Both the position numbers and the translations under genes were made by a program. From Tessaracoccus massiliensis (lineage in GTDB: Bacteria; Actinomycetota; Actinomycetes; Propionibacteriales; Propionibacteriaceae), in assembly GCF_000826065.2 (NCBI RefSeq), contig NZ_LN623543.1:164144-228143 (forward strand): 64,000 bases of DNA. Reading direction: 5' to 3'. Positions within the stretch are counted from its first letter, which is position 1. The number at the start of each line of letters is the position of its first letter. The notes beneath the pieces are model-generated. The model was not told the DNA's origin. It ran no database searches and was given only the letters and a program-made list of their open reading frames with translations. Below, piece by piece: positions 47,034 through 55,715 of the stretch.

Positions 47034-47810
47034 ATGGACACCGACGGCATCCTGGGCCTCCTTCAGCAGACCGCGGCGGAGATCATCACGCCCCGCTTCC
47101 GACAACTGGCCGATGCCGACATCAACGAGAAGCTGCCGGGAGATCTCGTCACCATCGCCGACCACGAGTCCGAGGTGCGACTCACTGAACTGTTGAAGGC
47201 CGCTTTCCCCTCCGCGGTGGTGGTGGGAGAGGAGTCGATCTTCGCTGATCCCATGCTGCTGCGAGGGCTCGCCAACGAGGACCACGCGTTCATCATCGAC
47301 CCCATCGACGGCACCCGCAACTTCGTCAACGGACGCGACGAGCATGGCGTGATCCTGGCCGAGACACGAGGCGGCGTCACCACCCGCGGCTGGATCTGGC
47401 AACCCCAGACCGGGCGCGCCTACGTCGCCGAACGGGGCGCGGGGGTGAGGCTCAACGGTGCGCCCATCGAGCGGAAGCGGCACGACAGGGCGCCCCAGGG
47501 TGCCTCGTCGAAGCGCCGGCTCCGCGGCTATGACGCCGACGGGAGGCTCAGCCCGGTGGTGCGCAGCAACTTCGCCTGCTGCTTCGACTACCCGGACGTG
47601 CTGCACGGCAAGCTCGACTTCATGTACTACACGAGCCTGCACCCCTGGGATCACCTCGCCGGCTCGTTGATGGTCACGGAGAACGGTGGCATCAGCCGCA
47701 CCTTGGACGGGCTCAACTACAGCCTGCTGTCGCGCTCGAAGGGTGGCCTGCTGGTGGCAGGCGACACCATGAGCTGGATGGCTGCGCAGCAGTACTGGCC
47801 CATCGACTGA
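47034..47810 (+). CDS. Inositol monophosphatase-family phosphatase
   Basis: A 258-residue Mg2+-dependent sugar phosphatase. The metal-binding motifs are VVGEES, IIDPIDGTRNFVNG and the late HPWDHLAGSLMVTENGG. In actinobacteria such proteins act on inositol-1-phosphate, histidinol-phosphate or 3'-phosphoadenosine compounds, and the motif set does not distinguish these. A -10-like TATGGT at 47021-47026 ends 7 bases before ATG 47034, so the mRNA is probably leaderless. The in-frame ATG at 47022 would be inside that box. Confidence 0.88.
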   Translation: MDTDGILGLLQQTAAEIITPRFRQLADADINEKLPGDLVTIADHESEVRLTELLKAAFPSAVVVGEESIFADPMLLRGLANEDHAFIIDPIDGTRNFVNGRDEHGVILAETRGGVTTRGWIWQPQTGRAYVAERGAGVRLNGAPIERKRHDRAPQGASSKRRLRGYDADGRLSPVVRSNFACCFDYPDVLHGKLDFMYYTSLHPWDHLAGSLMVTENGGISRTLDGLNYSLLSRSKGGLLVAGDTMSWMAAQQYWPID

Positions 47811-47813
47811 GTC

Positions 47814-48578
47814 TCAGATGAGGGGCAGATGCCTCTTCGGCACGATGCCCTTGGCGCCGAGTTCCGCGTAGGCCTTCGGTAGCGCCACGGCCAGGGTCTC
47901 GGGCGTGAACGGCCATTCGGTGGCCGTCGCCGCGTCCTCCAGCTTGGTGCCCTGCTGGATCAGCATCTCGGTCTGCCCGTAGAGCATGGCGATCTCGGCG
48001 CGCTGGATGAACGCGAAGTCGCGGTCCACGACGGCGCCGTGGCCGGGCACGAACTTCGTCTCGTTGGTACTGGCGCCCAGGATGCCGTCGAGCACCGTGG
48101 GCCAGTTGCTGAGCGAGCCCCGATCGTCGATCTGGGGGTCTGCGCCCTCCTCCAGCAGGTCGCCGGCGAAGACCACGTTCTCCCCGGGCAGGTAGATCAG
48201 CAGGTCGCTGTCGGTGTGCGCCTCCCCGAAGTGCAGGGCCTCCACCCTGAGCCCGCCGAGGTCGACGGCGAAGGCCATCGAGAACGTGCGCGTGGGCTGC
48301 ACCGAGGTGAGGTTCTCGTGCGCGATCGAGGTGACCTCACCCATGCCCGCGAGCCCGCCCACGTGGTCGTGGTGATCGTGCGTGAGCAGCACCTGCGTGA
48401 CCGGCACCCCCGCCTTCTGCGTGGCCGACGCGATCAGTTCGGCGCCCTGCTCCGGGGTGTTGCCCGTGTCGATCAACATGGCGCCGTCGCGGCCCACCAC
48501 CAAGCCGACGTTGACCCGGTGGGGTTCAACGGTGGTGACGAAGACGCGTTCGCTAACAGGTGCCCACTCGAGTGTCAT
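47814..48578 (-). CDS. Metallo-beta-lactamase fold hydrolase
   Basis: A 254-residue MBL-fold protein. The zinc motif THDHHDHVGG (HxHxDH) is in the first half, followed by HFGEAHTDSDLLIYLP, VVFAGDLLEEG and FVPGHGAVVDRD, giving a complete binuclear site. The HTDSD / GDLL pattern resembles class B beta-lactamase-like and quinoprotein-relay hydrolases rather than glyoxalase II. The substrate is unknown. There is no signal peptide, so a role in exporting or degrading antibiotics is unlikely. It is convergent with the phosphatase gene. Confidence 0.85.
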   Translation of the reverse strand: MTLEWAPVSERVFVTTVEPHRVNVGLVVGRDGAMLIDTGNTPEQGAELIASATQKAGVPVTQVLLTHDHHDHVGGLAGMGEVTSIAHENLTSVQPTRTFSMAFAVDLGGLRVEALHFGEAHTDSDLLIYLPGENVVFAGDLLEEGADPQIDDRGSLSNWPTVLDGILGASTNETKFVPGHGAVVDRDFAFIQRAEIAMLYGQTEMLIQQGTKLEDAATATEWPFTPETLAVALPKAYAELGAKGIVPKRHLPLI

Positions 48579-48603
48579 GACTCCATCCTAGGGCGCGGTA
48601 CAC

Positions 48604-48628
48604 TGGCACTCGCCCAACCAGAGTGCCA
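48604..48628. promoter_or_regulatory. CIRCE operator of hrcA
   Basis: Inverted repeat TGGCACTC, 9-base spacer, GAGTGCCA, which is the CIRCE element with G/C in place of the second A/T pair. It lies 13 bases before the hrcA ATG and directly after a -10-like TACACT (48599-48604), so HrcA would block its own promoter. Confidence 0.88.
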
Positions 48629-48641
48629 ACCGGGAGGTGAC

Positions 48642-49643
48642 ATGCTCGACGACCGTAAGCTCGATGTCCTCAAGGCCATCGTGACCGATTACGTGGCCAG
48701 CCGCGAGCCCGTCGGCTCCAAAGCACTCGTGGAGCGGCACAAGCTGGACGTCTCTGCGGCCACCGTCCGCAACGACATGGCGGCGTTGGAGGAGGAGGGC
48801 TACATCACGCAGCCCCACACCAGCGCTGGCCGCATTCCCACCGACAAGGGCTACCGGCTGTTCGTGGACAAGCTCGCCCGCATCAAGCCGCTCTCCAGCG
48901 CTGAGCGCAACGCCATCACCAGCTTCATGAACGGCACCGCGGATGTCGACGACCTGGTGATGCGCACCGTCCGCCTGCTGGCGCAACTGACCCGGCAGGT
49001 CGCCATCGTGCAGTACCCGGTGGCGCAGCACGACCAGATCCGCCACCTCGAACTGGTCTCGCTCACCCCTGAGCGCATGATGGTCATCGTCGTGCTGTCC
49101 TCGGGGCGGGTGGACCAGACGGTCATTGAGGCCCCGACGGCGGACGAGGCGCACCTGCATGCCCTACGGCTGAAGCTGGCGTCGGCCACCATCGGCAAGG
49201 CTCCGGCGGCCGCCGCGGGGGCGCTCGTGACGCTGCTGGACGGCATCTCGCCGGAGGATCGCGCCGTCAGTGCGCCGGTCGTCGCCGCTGTGTTGGAGAC
49301 CATCGCGGCGGAGCCGGCGTCCCAGGTGGTGGTGGCGGGCGTACCGAACCTGGCAGGCACGGCGTTCGAGACCAACATGCGCCCCCTGCTGGAGGCGCTG
49401 GAGGAGCAGGTCGTGCTGATGCGCCTCCTGGGCGAGGCCGCCGGCGACGACGTCACCATCCGGATCGGGCAGGAGAACACCGCCCAGGGCTTCCAGTCGA
49501 CTTCGCTGGTCGCTTCCGGGTACGGTGCCGATTTCGGGTCGAGCCTCGGCGTCGTCGGGCCCACCCGCATGGACTACCCGTCCACCATCGCCGCGGTGCG
49601 TGCCGTGGCGCGTTATGTGAGCAGATTCCTGATCGAAGGCTGA
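48642..49643 (+). CDS. hrcA: Heat-inducible transcription repressor HrcA
   Basis: A 333-residue repressor of chaperone genes. The N-terminal winged helix ([70 protein letters not shown]) is diagnostic; GAF-like and dimerisation domains follow. A ribosome site GGGAGG lies upstream. A CIRCE operator precedes the gene, giving autoregulation. dnaJ follows after 11 bases, so both respond to heat. Confidence 0.96.
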   Translation: MLDDRKLDVLKAIVTDYVASREPVGSKALVERHKLDVSAATVRNDMAALEEEGYITQPHTSAGRIPTDKGYRLFVDKLARIKPLSSAERNAITSFMNGTADVDDLVMRTVRLLAQLTRQVAIVQYPVAQHDQIRHLELVSLTPERMMVIVVLSSGRVDQTVIEAPTADEAHLHALRLKLASATIGKAPAAAAGALVTLLDGISPEDRAVSAPVVAAVLETIAAEPASQVVVAGVPNLAGTAFETNMRPLLEALEEQVVLMRLLGEAAGDDVTIRIGQENTAQGFQSTSLVASGYGADFGSSLGVVGPTRMDYPSTIAAVRAVARYVSRFLIEG

Positions 49644-49654
49644 ACGCAGAAGAT

Positions 49655-50827
49655 ATGAGCAAGGACTACTACACCATCCTGGGCGTCGATCGCGATGCCA
49701 CTCCTGAGAGCATCAAGAAGGCCTACCGTCGCCGCGCCATGAAGGTGCACCCAGATGTGGCCCCCGACGATGCGGAGGCTGCTGAGAAGTTCAAGGAACT
49801 CAGCGAGGCCTACGAGGTGCTGAGTGACCCCAACAAGCGGGCCATCTTCGACCGCGGCGGGGACCCCATGTCCGGCGCTGGCGGCGCAGGCTTCTCCGGC
49901 TTCGGGGGCGGGTTCGCGGGCGGCTTCGACTTCACCAACCTTGTGGACGCGATGTTCGGCCAGGCAGGGGGCCGCGGCCCACGTTCCCGCGTCCGGCAGG
50001 GGCAGGACGCCCTGGTGCGCCTCTCCCTGGACCTGCACGAAGCGGTCTTCGGCGCCACCAAACCCGTCAAGGTGGCCACGGCTGTGGTGTGCCCCAAGTG
50101 CACCGGCAAGGGCGGCGAGCCCGGCTCGGAGCCCGTGACCTGTTCCACCTGTAGCGGCAACGGCGAGATCACCCAGATCCAGCGCTCCTTCCTGGGTGAC
50201 ATCCGTACCTCGCAGGCGTGCCCCACCTGCCGCGGCTACGGCACCATCATCCCGCGCCCCTGCAGCGAATGCTCCGGCGAGGGTCGGGTCCGCACCACCC
50301 GCACGCTGCAGGTCAAGATCCCGGCAGGCGTCTCAACCGGCATCCGCATCCACCTGGAGAGCCAGGGCGAGGTGGGCCCGGGCGGCGGCCCCGCCGGCGA
50401 CCTCTACGTGGAACTCTCCGTCAACGAGCACGAATCGTTCCGCCGCGACGGCGACAACCTCGAGATGGTGGTCAAGCTGCCGATGACGGCCGCTGCTCTT
50501 GGCACGACCATCGACCTCACCACGCTCGAGGCCGAGTGGGAGAAGTCCGACGTGGAGGACCGGTCCGTCTCGGTCGAGGTGCCGGCCGGCACCCAGTCGG
50601 GCACCCGCATCGGGCTGAAGGGGCGAGGGGTGCCCCGGCTGCGTGGCGGCGGCCGCGGTGAGCTGGGCGTGACCCTGCTCGTGCAGACCCCCACGAAGCT
50701 CGACGACCAGCAGCGCGAACTGCTCCGCCAGCTCGCCGACGCCCGCGACGAGACCCGGATCGAGGCGGTCGCCGCCAAACCGGGCAAGGGCGGGATGTTC
50801 GGCAAGCTGAGCGAGTGGTTCTCGTGA
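49655..50827 (+). CDS. dnaJ: Chaperone protein DnaJ
   Basis: A 390-residue type I Hsp40. The J domain (residues 1-68) has HPD at 32-34. A Gly/Phe-rich linker ([20 protein letters not shown]) follows, then the zinc domain with four CxxCxGxG repeats ([32 protein letters not shown]) and the C-terminal substrate-binding domains. Of the two actinobacterial DnaJ proteins this is the hrcA-linked DnaJ2 type. rsmE begins within its stop codon. Confidence 0.96.
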   Translation: MSKDYYTILGVDRDATPESIKKAYRRRAMKVHPDVAPDDAEAAEKFKELSEAYEVLSDPNKRAIFDRGGDPMSGAGGAGFSGFGGGFAGGFDFTNLVDAMFGQAGGRGPRSRVRQGQDALVRLSLDLHEAVFGATKPVKVATAVVCPKCTGKGGEPGSEPVTCSTCSGNGEITQIQRSFLGDIRTSQACPTCRGYGTIIPRPCSECSGEGRVRTTRTLQVKIPAGVSTGIRIHLESQGEVGPGGGPAGDLYVELSVNEHESFRRDGDNLEMVVKLPMTAAALGTTIDLTTLEAEWEKSDVEDRSVSVEVPAGTQSGTRIGLKGRGVPRLRGGGRGELGVTLLVQTPTKLDDQQRELLRQLADARDETRIEAVAAKPGKGGMFGKLSEWFS

Positions 50828-51555
50828 CCGACCACCTGTTCCTCGCCGAGTTCGACGAGGGCATCGCCCCCGGGCAGCGGGTGGTGGTGACGGGTGCCGA
50901 GGCCCACCACGCGACGAGCGTCAAGCGCATCTCGGTGGGGGAGTCCGTGCTCCTCTCCAACGGCGAGGGGCTGGGCGTGCGCGGCACCGTCGTCGAGGCG
51001 ACCAAGCGGGAGCTGATGGTGGAGGTGGGCGAGGTCCTGTCCTCCGAGGTGGCAGCGCTGCGCTGGGGGGTGGTGCAAGCGTTGGCGAAGGGGGACCGCA
51101 GCGACCTGGCCGTCCAGATGGCCACCGAACTGGGCACCCGGCGCATCATCGCCTGGCAGGCTGCCCGTTCCGTCGTGCGCTGGCAGGGCGAGCGGGGCGC
51201 CAAGGCGCTCGAGAAGTGGCGGGCCACCGCCCGCGAGGCCTCGAAACAGTCGCGGCGATTCTTCGTGCCTGTGCTCGAGGCGGCGTCAACGGCCCAGGTG
51301 ATCGAGGCCATCCGGGGTGCCGCCGTCGCCCTCGTGCTCCACGAGGACGCGGAGCGTCACATCGCGCAGGTGGAACTCCCACCGGAGGGGGAGGGCCTCG
51401 TGATCGTCGGCCCCGAAGGCGGCATCTCCCCTGAGGAGCTCGACGCGTTTGTCGATGCAGGCGCCCAGCCGGTGCTGATCAGCGACGGCGTGCTGCGCAC
51501 CTCGACGGCCGGGGCTGTCGCGCTGGGTCAGCTGGAAGTGCTGGCCCGCCGATGA
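50824..51555 (+). CDS. rsmE: 16S rRNA (uracil1498-N3)-methyltransferase
   Basis: A 243-residue SPOUT-fold methyltransferase modifying U1498 of 16S rRNA. The N-terminal PUA-like part contains [26 protein letters not shown]. The knot region at the C-terminus reads [18 protein letters not shown]...[23 protein letters not shown], the RsmE signature. GTG 50824 overlaps the dnaJ stop by four bases; tgt overlaps its end in the same way. The hrcA-dnaJ-rsmE order is standard. Confidence 0.94.
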   Translation: MTDHLFLAEFDEGIAPGQRVVVTGAEAHHATSVKRISVGESVLLSNGEGLGVRGTVVEATKRELMVEVGEVLSSEVAALRWGVVQALAKGDRSDLAVQMATELGTRRIIAWQAARSVVRWQGERGAKALEKWRATAREASKQSRRFFVPVLEAASTAQVIEAIRGAAVALVLHEDAERHIAQVELPPEGEGLVIVGPEGGISPEELDAFVDAGAQPVLISDGVLRTSTAGAVALGQLEVLARR

Positions 51556-52778
51556 GCTTCTCCTTCGACGTCACCCACCGCCTTGAGGGGGCACCCGGCC
51601 GCGCCGGCGTCATCCATACCCCGCACGGCGACATCGAGACGCCGGCGTTCATCGTGGTGGGCACCAAGGCGACGGTCAAGGCCGTGCTGCCCGAGGCGGT
51701 CTCGGACCTCGGGGCGCAGGCCGTACTCGCCAATGCCTACCACCTGTACCTGCAGCCCGGCTCCAGCATCGTCGACGAGGCGGGCGGACTGGGTCGGTTC
51801 ATGAGCTGGCCGGGCCCCACCTTCACCGACTCCGGTGGCTTCCAGGTGATGAGCCTGGGCGCCGGCTTCAAGAAGGTGCTGGCCATGGACACCAAGGGCA
51901 TGGCGAACGACGACGTGATCGCCGACGGGAAGACCCGCCGCGCACACGTCGATGACGATGGCGTCACCTTCAAGAGCCACCTCGACGGCACCCTCCACCG
52001 GTTCACCCCGGAGGTCTCGATGGGCATCCAGCATGAGCTGGGGGCCGACATCATGTTCGCCTTCGACGAACTCACCACGTTGATGAACACCCGGGCCTAC
52101 CAGGAGTCCTCGGTGGAGCGGACCCACGCGTGGGCGGTGCGCTGCCTCGCGGAGCACGAACGCCTCACCCGCGAGCGTGCGGACAAGCCGTACCAGGCCC
52201 TCTTCGGCGTGATCCAGGGCGCCCAGTACGAGGACCTGCGGCGCCAGGCCGCCCGTGGCCTGGCAGAGCTTGTGGTCGACGGCCGCAGCTTCGACGGCTT
52301 CGGCCTGGGCGGCGCACTGGAGAAGGAGAATCTGGGCACCATCATCGGCTGGATGGTGGAGGAACTGCCCGAGAACAAGCCGAGGCACCTGCTGGGCATC
52401 TCGGAGCCGGACGACCTGTTTGCCGCCGTCGAGATGGGGGCCGACACGTTCGACTGCGTCAACCCCTCACGGGTGGCCCGCAATGCGGCCATCTACACCG
52501 CCGACGGCCGCTACAACGTGAACACGGCGCGTCACAAGCGCAGCTTCATCCCCCTCGAAGAGGGCTGCGACTGCTACACGTGCACCCATTACACGCGTGC
52601 CTACCTGCACCACCTGTTCAAGGCCAAGGAGATGCTGAGCTCCACCCTTGCGACCATCCACAACGAGCGCTTCACCGTGCGCCTGGTCGACAACATCCGC
52701 CAGTCGTTGAAGGACGGCACGTTCTACGAGTTCCGCGACGAGTTCATCGGCCGCTTCTACGGCACCCGGGCAGGCTGA
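51552..52778 (+). CDS. tgt: tRNA-guanine transglycosylase
   Basis: A 408-residue TIM-barrel enzyme that exchanges guanine-34 for preQ1 or queuine in tRNA. The DSGGFQ active-site motif is at residues 93-98, the catalytic Asp region reads TFDCVNPSRVARNA, and the zinc site is CDCYTCTHYTRAYLHHL. It is co-translated with rsmE. The nearest convergent gene encodes a queuosine-precursor transporter, and no queCDEF genes are in the window. This points to salvage of preQ1 or queuine rather than synthesis, at least locally. Confidence 0.93.
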   Translation: MSFSFDVTHRLEGAPGRAGVIHTPHGDIETPAFIVVGTKATVKAVLPEAVSDLGAQAVLANAYHLYLQPGSSIVDEAGGLGRFMSWPGPTFTDSGGFQVMSLGAGFKKVLAMDTKGMANDDVIADGKTRRAHVDDDGVTFKSHLDGTLHRFTPEVSMGIQHELGADIMFAFDELTTLMNTRAYQESSVERTHAWAVRCLAEHERLTRERADKPYQALFGVIQGAQYEDLRRQAARGLAELVVDGRSFDGFGLGGALEKENLGTIIGWMVEELPENKPRHLLGISEPDDLFAAVEMGADTFDCVNPSRVARNAAIYTADGRYNVNTARHKRSFIPLEEGCDCYTCTHYTRAYLHHLFKAKEMLSSTLATIHNERFTVRLVDNIRQSLKDGTFYEFRDEFIGRFYGTRAG

Positions 52779-52799
52779 CACACCGAGGTCCGGCTCGAC

Positions 52800-52939
52800 T
52801 GTGCCGGAGCGCCATTGAGCAGGGCACCATCGGTGGCAGTGGTGTCCGGGTGAAGGGTGTAGAGGAAGTTGTAGGAGATCGAGTAGGCGAGGTCGCGCCA
52901 GTTGCCGATCCGGTTCCTGACCACTGCAGTGCGGTGCAC
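52800..52939 (-). pseudogene. Unidentified coding remnant between tgt and the queuosine transporter
   Basis: The minus-strand frame from GTG 52939 reads VVRNRIGNWRDLAYSISYNFLYTLHPDTTATDGALLNGAPAQ. Its third codon positions are strongly G/C, as in real genes of this genome, and its residue pattern looks protein-like. I do not recognise the family. No ribosome site is present. It is probably a fragment of a lost gene. The rest of 52779-52963 shows only a weak hairpin (about 52790-52809). Confidence 0.25.
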
Positions 52940-52963
52940 GTTGCCAGTTGGCGCGCGGGCGGC

Positions 52964-53656
52964 TCAGCGAGCGGGCGTCTCGTAGGAGGGTTCGCGGCGC
53001 TTGACGAACGTGATCACCTGGTAGGTCACCGGCAGGAAAATGATCTCGATCAGCACCTTGTAGATGTAGCCCACCAGGATGTAGTTGAGCAGGGTGCCGC
53101 CGGTGATGATACCGGCGAAGGCGACCACGCAGAAGATGATGGTGTCGGCGGCCTCGCCCACCACGGTGGAGCCCAGGAGGCGGGCCCAGAGGCTGCCTTC
53201 CTTCGTGCGCTGCTTGAGCTTGACCAGCACCCAGGCGTTGAGCAGCTGCCCGGCGAGGTAGCCCAGCACGGAGGCGGCGACGATGCGCGGCACGAAGCCC
53301 AGGATCGCTTCGAACGCGGCCTGGTTGCCCCAATCCGCAGCCGGGGGAGCCGCGCCCACTATCAGGAACGTGATGGAAGCCAGGACCGAGACGGCGAAGC
53401 CGATGAAGATGGCACGCTTGGCCCCCTTCATACCGTAGACCTCCGCCAGCACGTCGCCCAGGATGTAGGTCAATGGGAACAGGAACGCCCCGCCGTCGGT
53501 GATGATCGGCAGGATCGGGAAGCCGAAGACCTCCACGTCGGGGCCGAACTGGATGAGCTTGACCGCCGAGACGTTGGAGATCAGCAGCAGCGCGCAGAAC
53601 AGCGCCACGACGATGTCGTAGACGCCGCGCGGGCGACTCGCGAAGTTCGTGCTCAT
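52964..53656 (-). CDS. Queuosine precursor transporter (YhhQ/VUT family)
   Basis: A 230-residue membrane protein with six to seven helices of the vitamin-uptake-like YhhQ family, which brings preQ0, preQ1 or queuine into the cell. Characteristic pieces are NVSAVKLIQFG, ITDGGAFLFPLTYILGDVLAEVYGMKGAKRAIFIGF and STVVGEAADTIIFCVVAFAG. ATG 53656 is supported by CAGGAAG 5-6 bases upstream; the GTG at 53683 would add nine residues. It is convergent with tgt, its likely metabolic partner. Confidence 0.88.
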   Translation of the reverse strand: MSTNFASRPRGVYDIVVALFCALLLISNVSAVKLIQFGPDVEVFGFPILPIITDGGAFLFPLTYILGDVLAEVYGMKGAKRAIFIGFAVSVLASITFLIVGAAPPAADWGNQAAFEAILGFVPRIVAASVLGYLAGQLLNAWVLVKLKQRTKEGSLWARLLGSTVVGEAADTIIFCVVAFAGIITGGTLLNYILVGYIYKVLIEIIFLPVTYQVITFVKRREPSYETPAR

Positions 53657-53757
53657 ACCGGCTTCCTGGACGCTTGATGTCACCCGTGCATCATAGACAC
53701 AACAGCCGTCCCGCGAGTTTGGCCCCGAACCGGCTTTCCTGGTGGCAAACTCAGGTC

Positions 53758-54183
53758 ATGGACGACATCACCGAGACGGTTCCCGAAGAATCAGTGCAAC
53801 TGGACCAGCTTCAGCCGGACGACTCGTTGATCTACCGCGGGGTCGACGACGTCCTGGACGAGGGCTACATCGCGCCGGACAACTGGTCCCCGGCCATGGG
53901 CTACGGCAACACAGCCGAGGAGATGCGCCAGGGAGAGACCCTCGAGATGCGCGTCAAGCAGGAGGAACCGGACAGGGTTGCGGCCGAGAACGAAGACTGG
54001 AACCCCAACGACGAGCCACGCGAGGTGGGGCGCGAGCGCGCAGGACGCCTCATGGCGGTCCAAGGCCTGGGCCACAGCGACACCCTGGGCGTCGACGTCG
54101 GCTACAGCGGCGGCGCGGCCAGCGCGGAAGAGGCGGCGATGCACATCATCTCCGACGATGGGGAAGATGACGCCCTCGACTAG
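53758..54183 (+). CDS. DUF5709 domain protein
   Basis: A 141-residue acidic protein typical of actinobacteria: DDSLIYRGVDDVLDEGYIAPDNWSPAMGYGNTAEEMRQGETLEMRVKQEEPD, then ERAGRLMAVQGLGHSDTLGVDVGYSGGAASAEEAAMHII. It is probably largely unstructured and has no known function. ATG 53758 has no ribosome site. CAAACT at 53746-53751 ends 6 bases upstream, which would fit a leaderless mRNA. Confidence 0.78.
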   Translation: MDDITETVPEESVQLDQLQPDDSLIYRGVDDVLDEGYIAPDNWSPAMGYGNTAEEMRQGETLEMRVKQEEPDRVAAENEDWNPNDEPREVGRERAGRLMAVQGLGHSDTLGVDVGYSGGAASAEEAAMHIISDDGEDDALD

Positions 54184-54216
54184 AACCGGCTCTGTCCGCG
54201 GCAGGGCATAGACTGG

Positions 54217-55266
54217 GTGGCCACGGCGCATAGGGCGTCGTCAGCGCTCACCGAACGAGGAAAGACCCTGAACGCCAACTCTCTCGACCAACAGCGTGCC
54301 GTACGCAGCGTGGCGGTGCCACCGTCGATCGACATGGTCAACCTGCTCGGCCCGCGCGACGAATTTCTCCGTATCCTCGAGGACCAACTCGACGCCGAAC
54401 TGCATGTGCGCGGCGGCCAGGTCACGCTGTCCGGCACGGCGGCCGAGGTGGCACACGCGGCGGACGTGATCACCGAGATGGTCACCATTCTGCGCACCGG
54501 CCAGGGGCTCACCGCCGAGACCGTCGAACGCGTCCTCCAGATGGCGGAAGACCCCACCGCCTCGGCGGCCGAGGTGCTCACGCAGAACATCATCTCCAAC
54601 CGGGGCAAGACCGTGCGGCCCAAGACGCTCAACCAGAAGCGCTACGTGGACTCGATCGACCGCCACACCATCGTGTTCGGCATCGGCCCGGCCGGCACCG
54701 GTAAGACCTATCTGGCCATGGCCAAGGCGGTGCAGGCGCTACAGGCCAAGGAGGTCAGCCGCATCATCCTGACGCGCCCTGCCATCGAGGCCGGCGAGCG
54801 TCTGGGCTTCCTGCCCGGCACGCTCAACGACAAGATCGACCCCTATCTGAGGCCGCTCTACGATGCGTTGCACGACATGGTCGACGCGGATTCGGTGCCG
54901 AAGCTGCTCACATCCGGCACCGTTGAGGTCGCGCCACTGGCGTATATGCGCGGCCGCACGCTCAACGATGCCTTCATCATCCTCGACGAGGCGCAGAACA
55001 CCTCCATGGAGCAGATGAAGATGTTCCTGACCCGCCTTGGTTTCAACTCCAAGATGGTGGTCACCGGCGACGTCACGCAGGTCGACCTGCCCGGCGGGAC
55101 GCGCAGCGGGCTGCGGGGCGTGCAGCAGGTGCTCGACGGTGTGGAGGACATCGAGTTCTGCACCCTCACCAACCGCGACGTGGTGCGCCACAAACTGGTG
55201 GGGCGGATCGTGGCGGCCTACGATCAGTTCGAAAGCCTGGCCCCCGAACGGAAGCGCGCGCAGTGA
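54217..55266 (+). CDS. phoH: PhoH-like ATPase
   Basis: A 349-residue PhoH family NTPase, linked to ribosome and RNA metabolism. An N-terminal KH-like region is followed by the ATPase domain: Walker A FGIGPAGTGKTYLAMAKAVQAL, TRPAIEAGERLGFLPG, and Walker B AFIILDEAQNTSMEQMKMFLTRLGFNSKMVVTGDVTQVDLP. The GTG 54217 start lacks a clear ribosome site. A GAGGAAAG stretch lies inside, before an in-frame CTG at about 54271, so the true start is uncertain. ybeY follows with a four-base overlap. Confidence 0.92.
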   Translation: MATAHRASSALTERGKTLNANSLDQQRAVRSVAVPPSIDMVNLLGPRDEFLRILEDQLDAELHVRGGQVTLSGTAAEVAHAADVITEMVTILRTGQGLTAETVERVLQMAEDPTASAAEVLTQNIISNRGKTVRPKTLNQKRYVDSIDRHTIVFGIGPAGTGKTYLAMAKAVQALQAKEVSRIILTRPAIEAGERLGFLPGTLNDKIDPYLRPLYDALHDMVDADSVPKLLTSGTVEVAPLAYMRGRTLNDAFIILDEAQNTSMEQMKMFLTRLGFNSKMVVTGDVTQVDLPGGTRSGLRGVQQVLDGVEDIEFCTLTNRDVVRHKLVGRIVAAYDQFESLAPERKRAQ

Positions 55267-55715
55267 TCGACCTCAACAACGAATCAGGGATGGCGGCCGA
55301 CGAGCTGGGCCTCATCGAGCTGGCCCGTTTCGCACTCGACAAGCTGCGGATCCACCCGCAGGCCGATCTGTCCATCGTCCTGGTGGATGAGGAGACGATG
55401 GCCGAGTACCACGAGCGTTTCATGGATCTTCCTGGCCCCACCGACGTGATGAGCTTCCCCATGGACGAGTTGCGCGCCCCGGACGAGGACGAGGAGCCCC
55501 CCATCGGGTTGCTCGGCGACATCGTGTTGTGTCCCCAGGTCACCGAGCGTCAGGCGGCGGACAACGGCCGCGAACCGGCCGCCGAAGCCGAGTACCTGCT
55601 CATCCACGGCCTGCTGCACCTGCTCGGTCACGACCACGCGGAACCGGAGGAGAAGGCCGTCATGTTCGGCCTCAACGACCGGATCATCGCCGCCTGGGAC
55701 CTCGCGCGGAAGTGA
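55263..55715 (+). CDS. ybeY: Endoribonuclease YbeY
   Basis: A 150-residue metalloprotein for 16S rRNA 3'-end maturation and ribosome quality control. The zinc motif HGLLHLLGHDH (HGxLHLxGxDH) is at about residues 118-128, and the family start IDLNNESG plus PTDVMSFPMDE are present. GTG 55263 overlaps the phoH stop. The phoH-ybeY-CBS protein-era order is the usual one. Confidence 0.95.
   Translation: MIDLNNESGMAADELGLIELARFALDKLRIHPQADLSIVLVDEETMAEYHERFMDLPGPTDVMSFPMDELRAPDEDEEPPIGLLGDIVLCPQVTERQAADNGREPAAEAEYLLIHGLLHLLGHDHAEPEEKAVMFGLNDRIIAAWDLARK

Noticed and set aside
48565-48574. Palindrome CACTCGAGTG
   Set aside because: It is within the first codons of the metallo-beta-lactamase gene, isolated, and not related to the CIRCE nearby.
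52790-52809. Hairpin TCCGGC-N8-GCCGGA after tgt
   Set aside because: Only six pairs and no T-tract; too weak to call a terminator.
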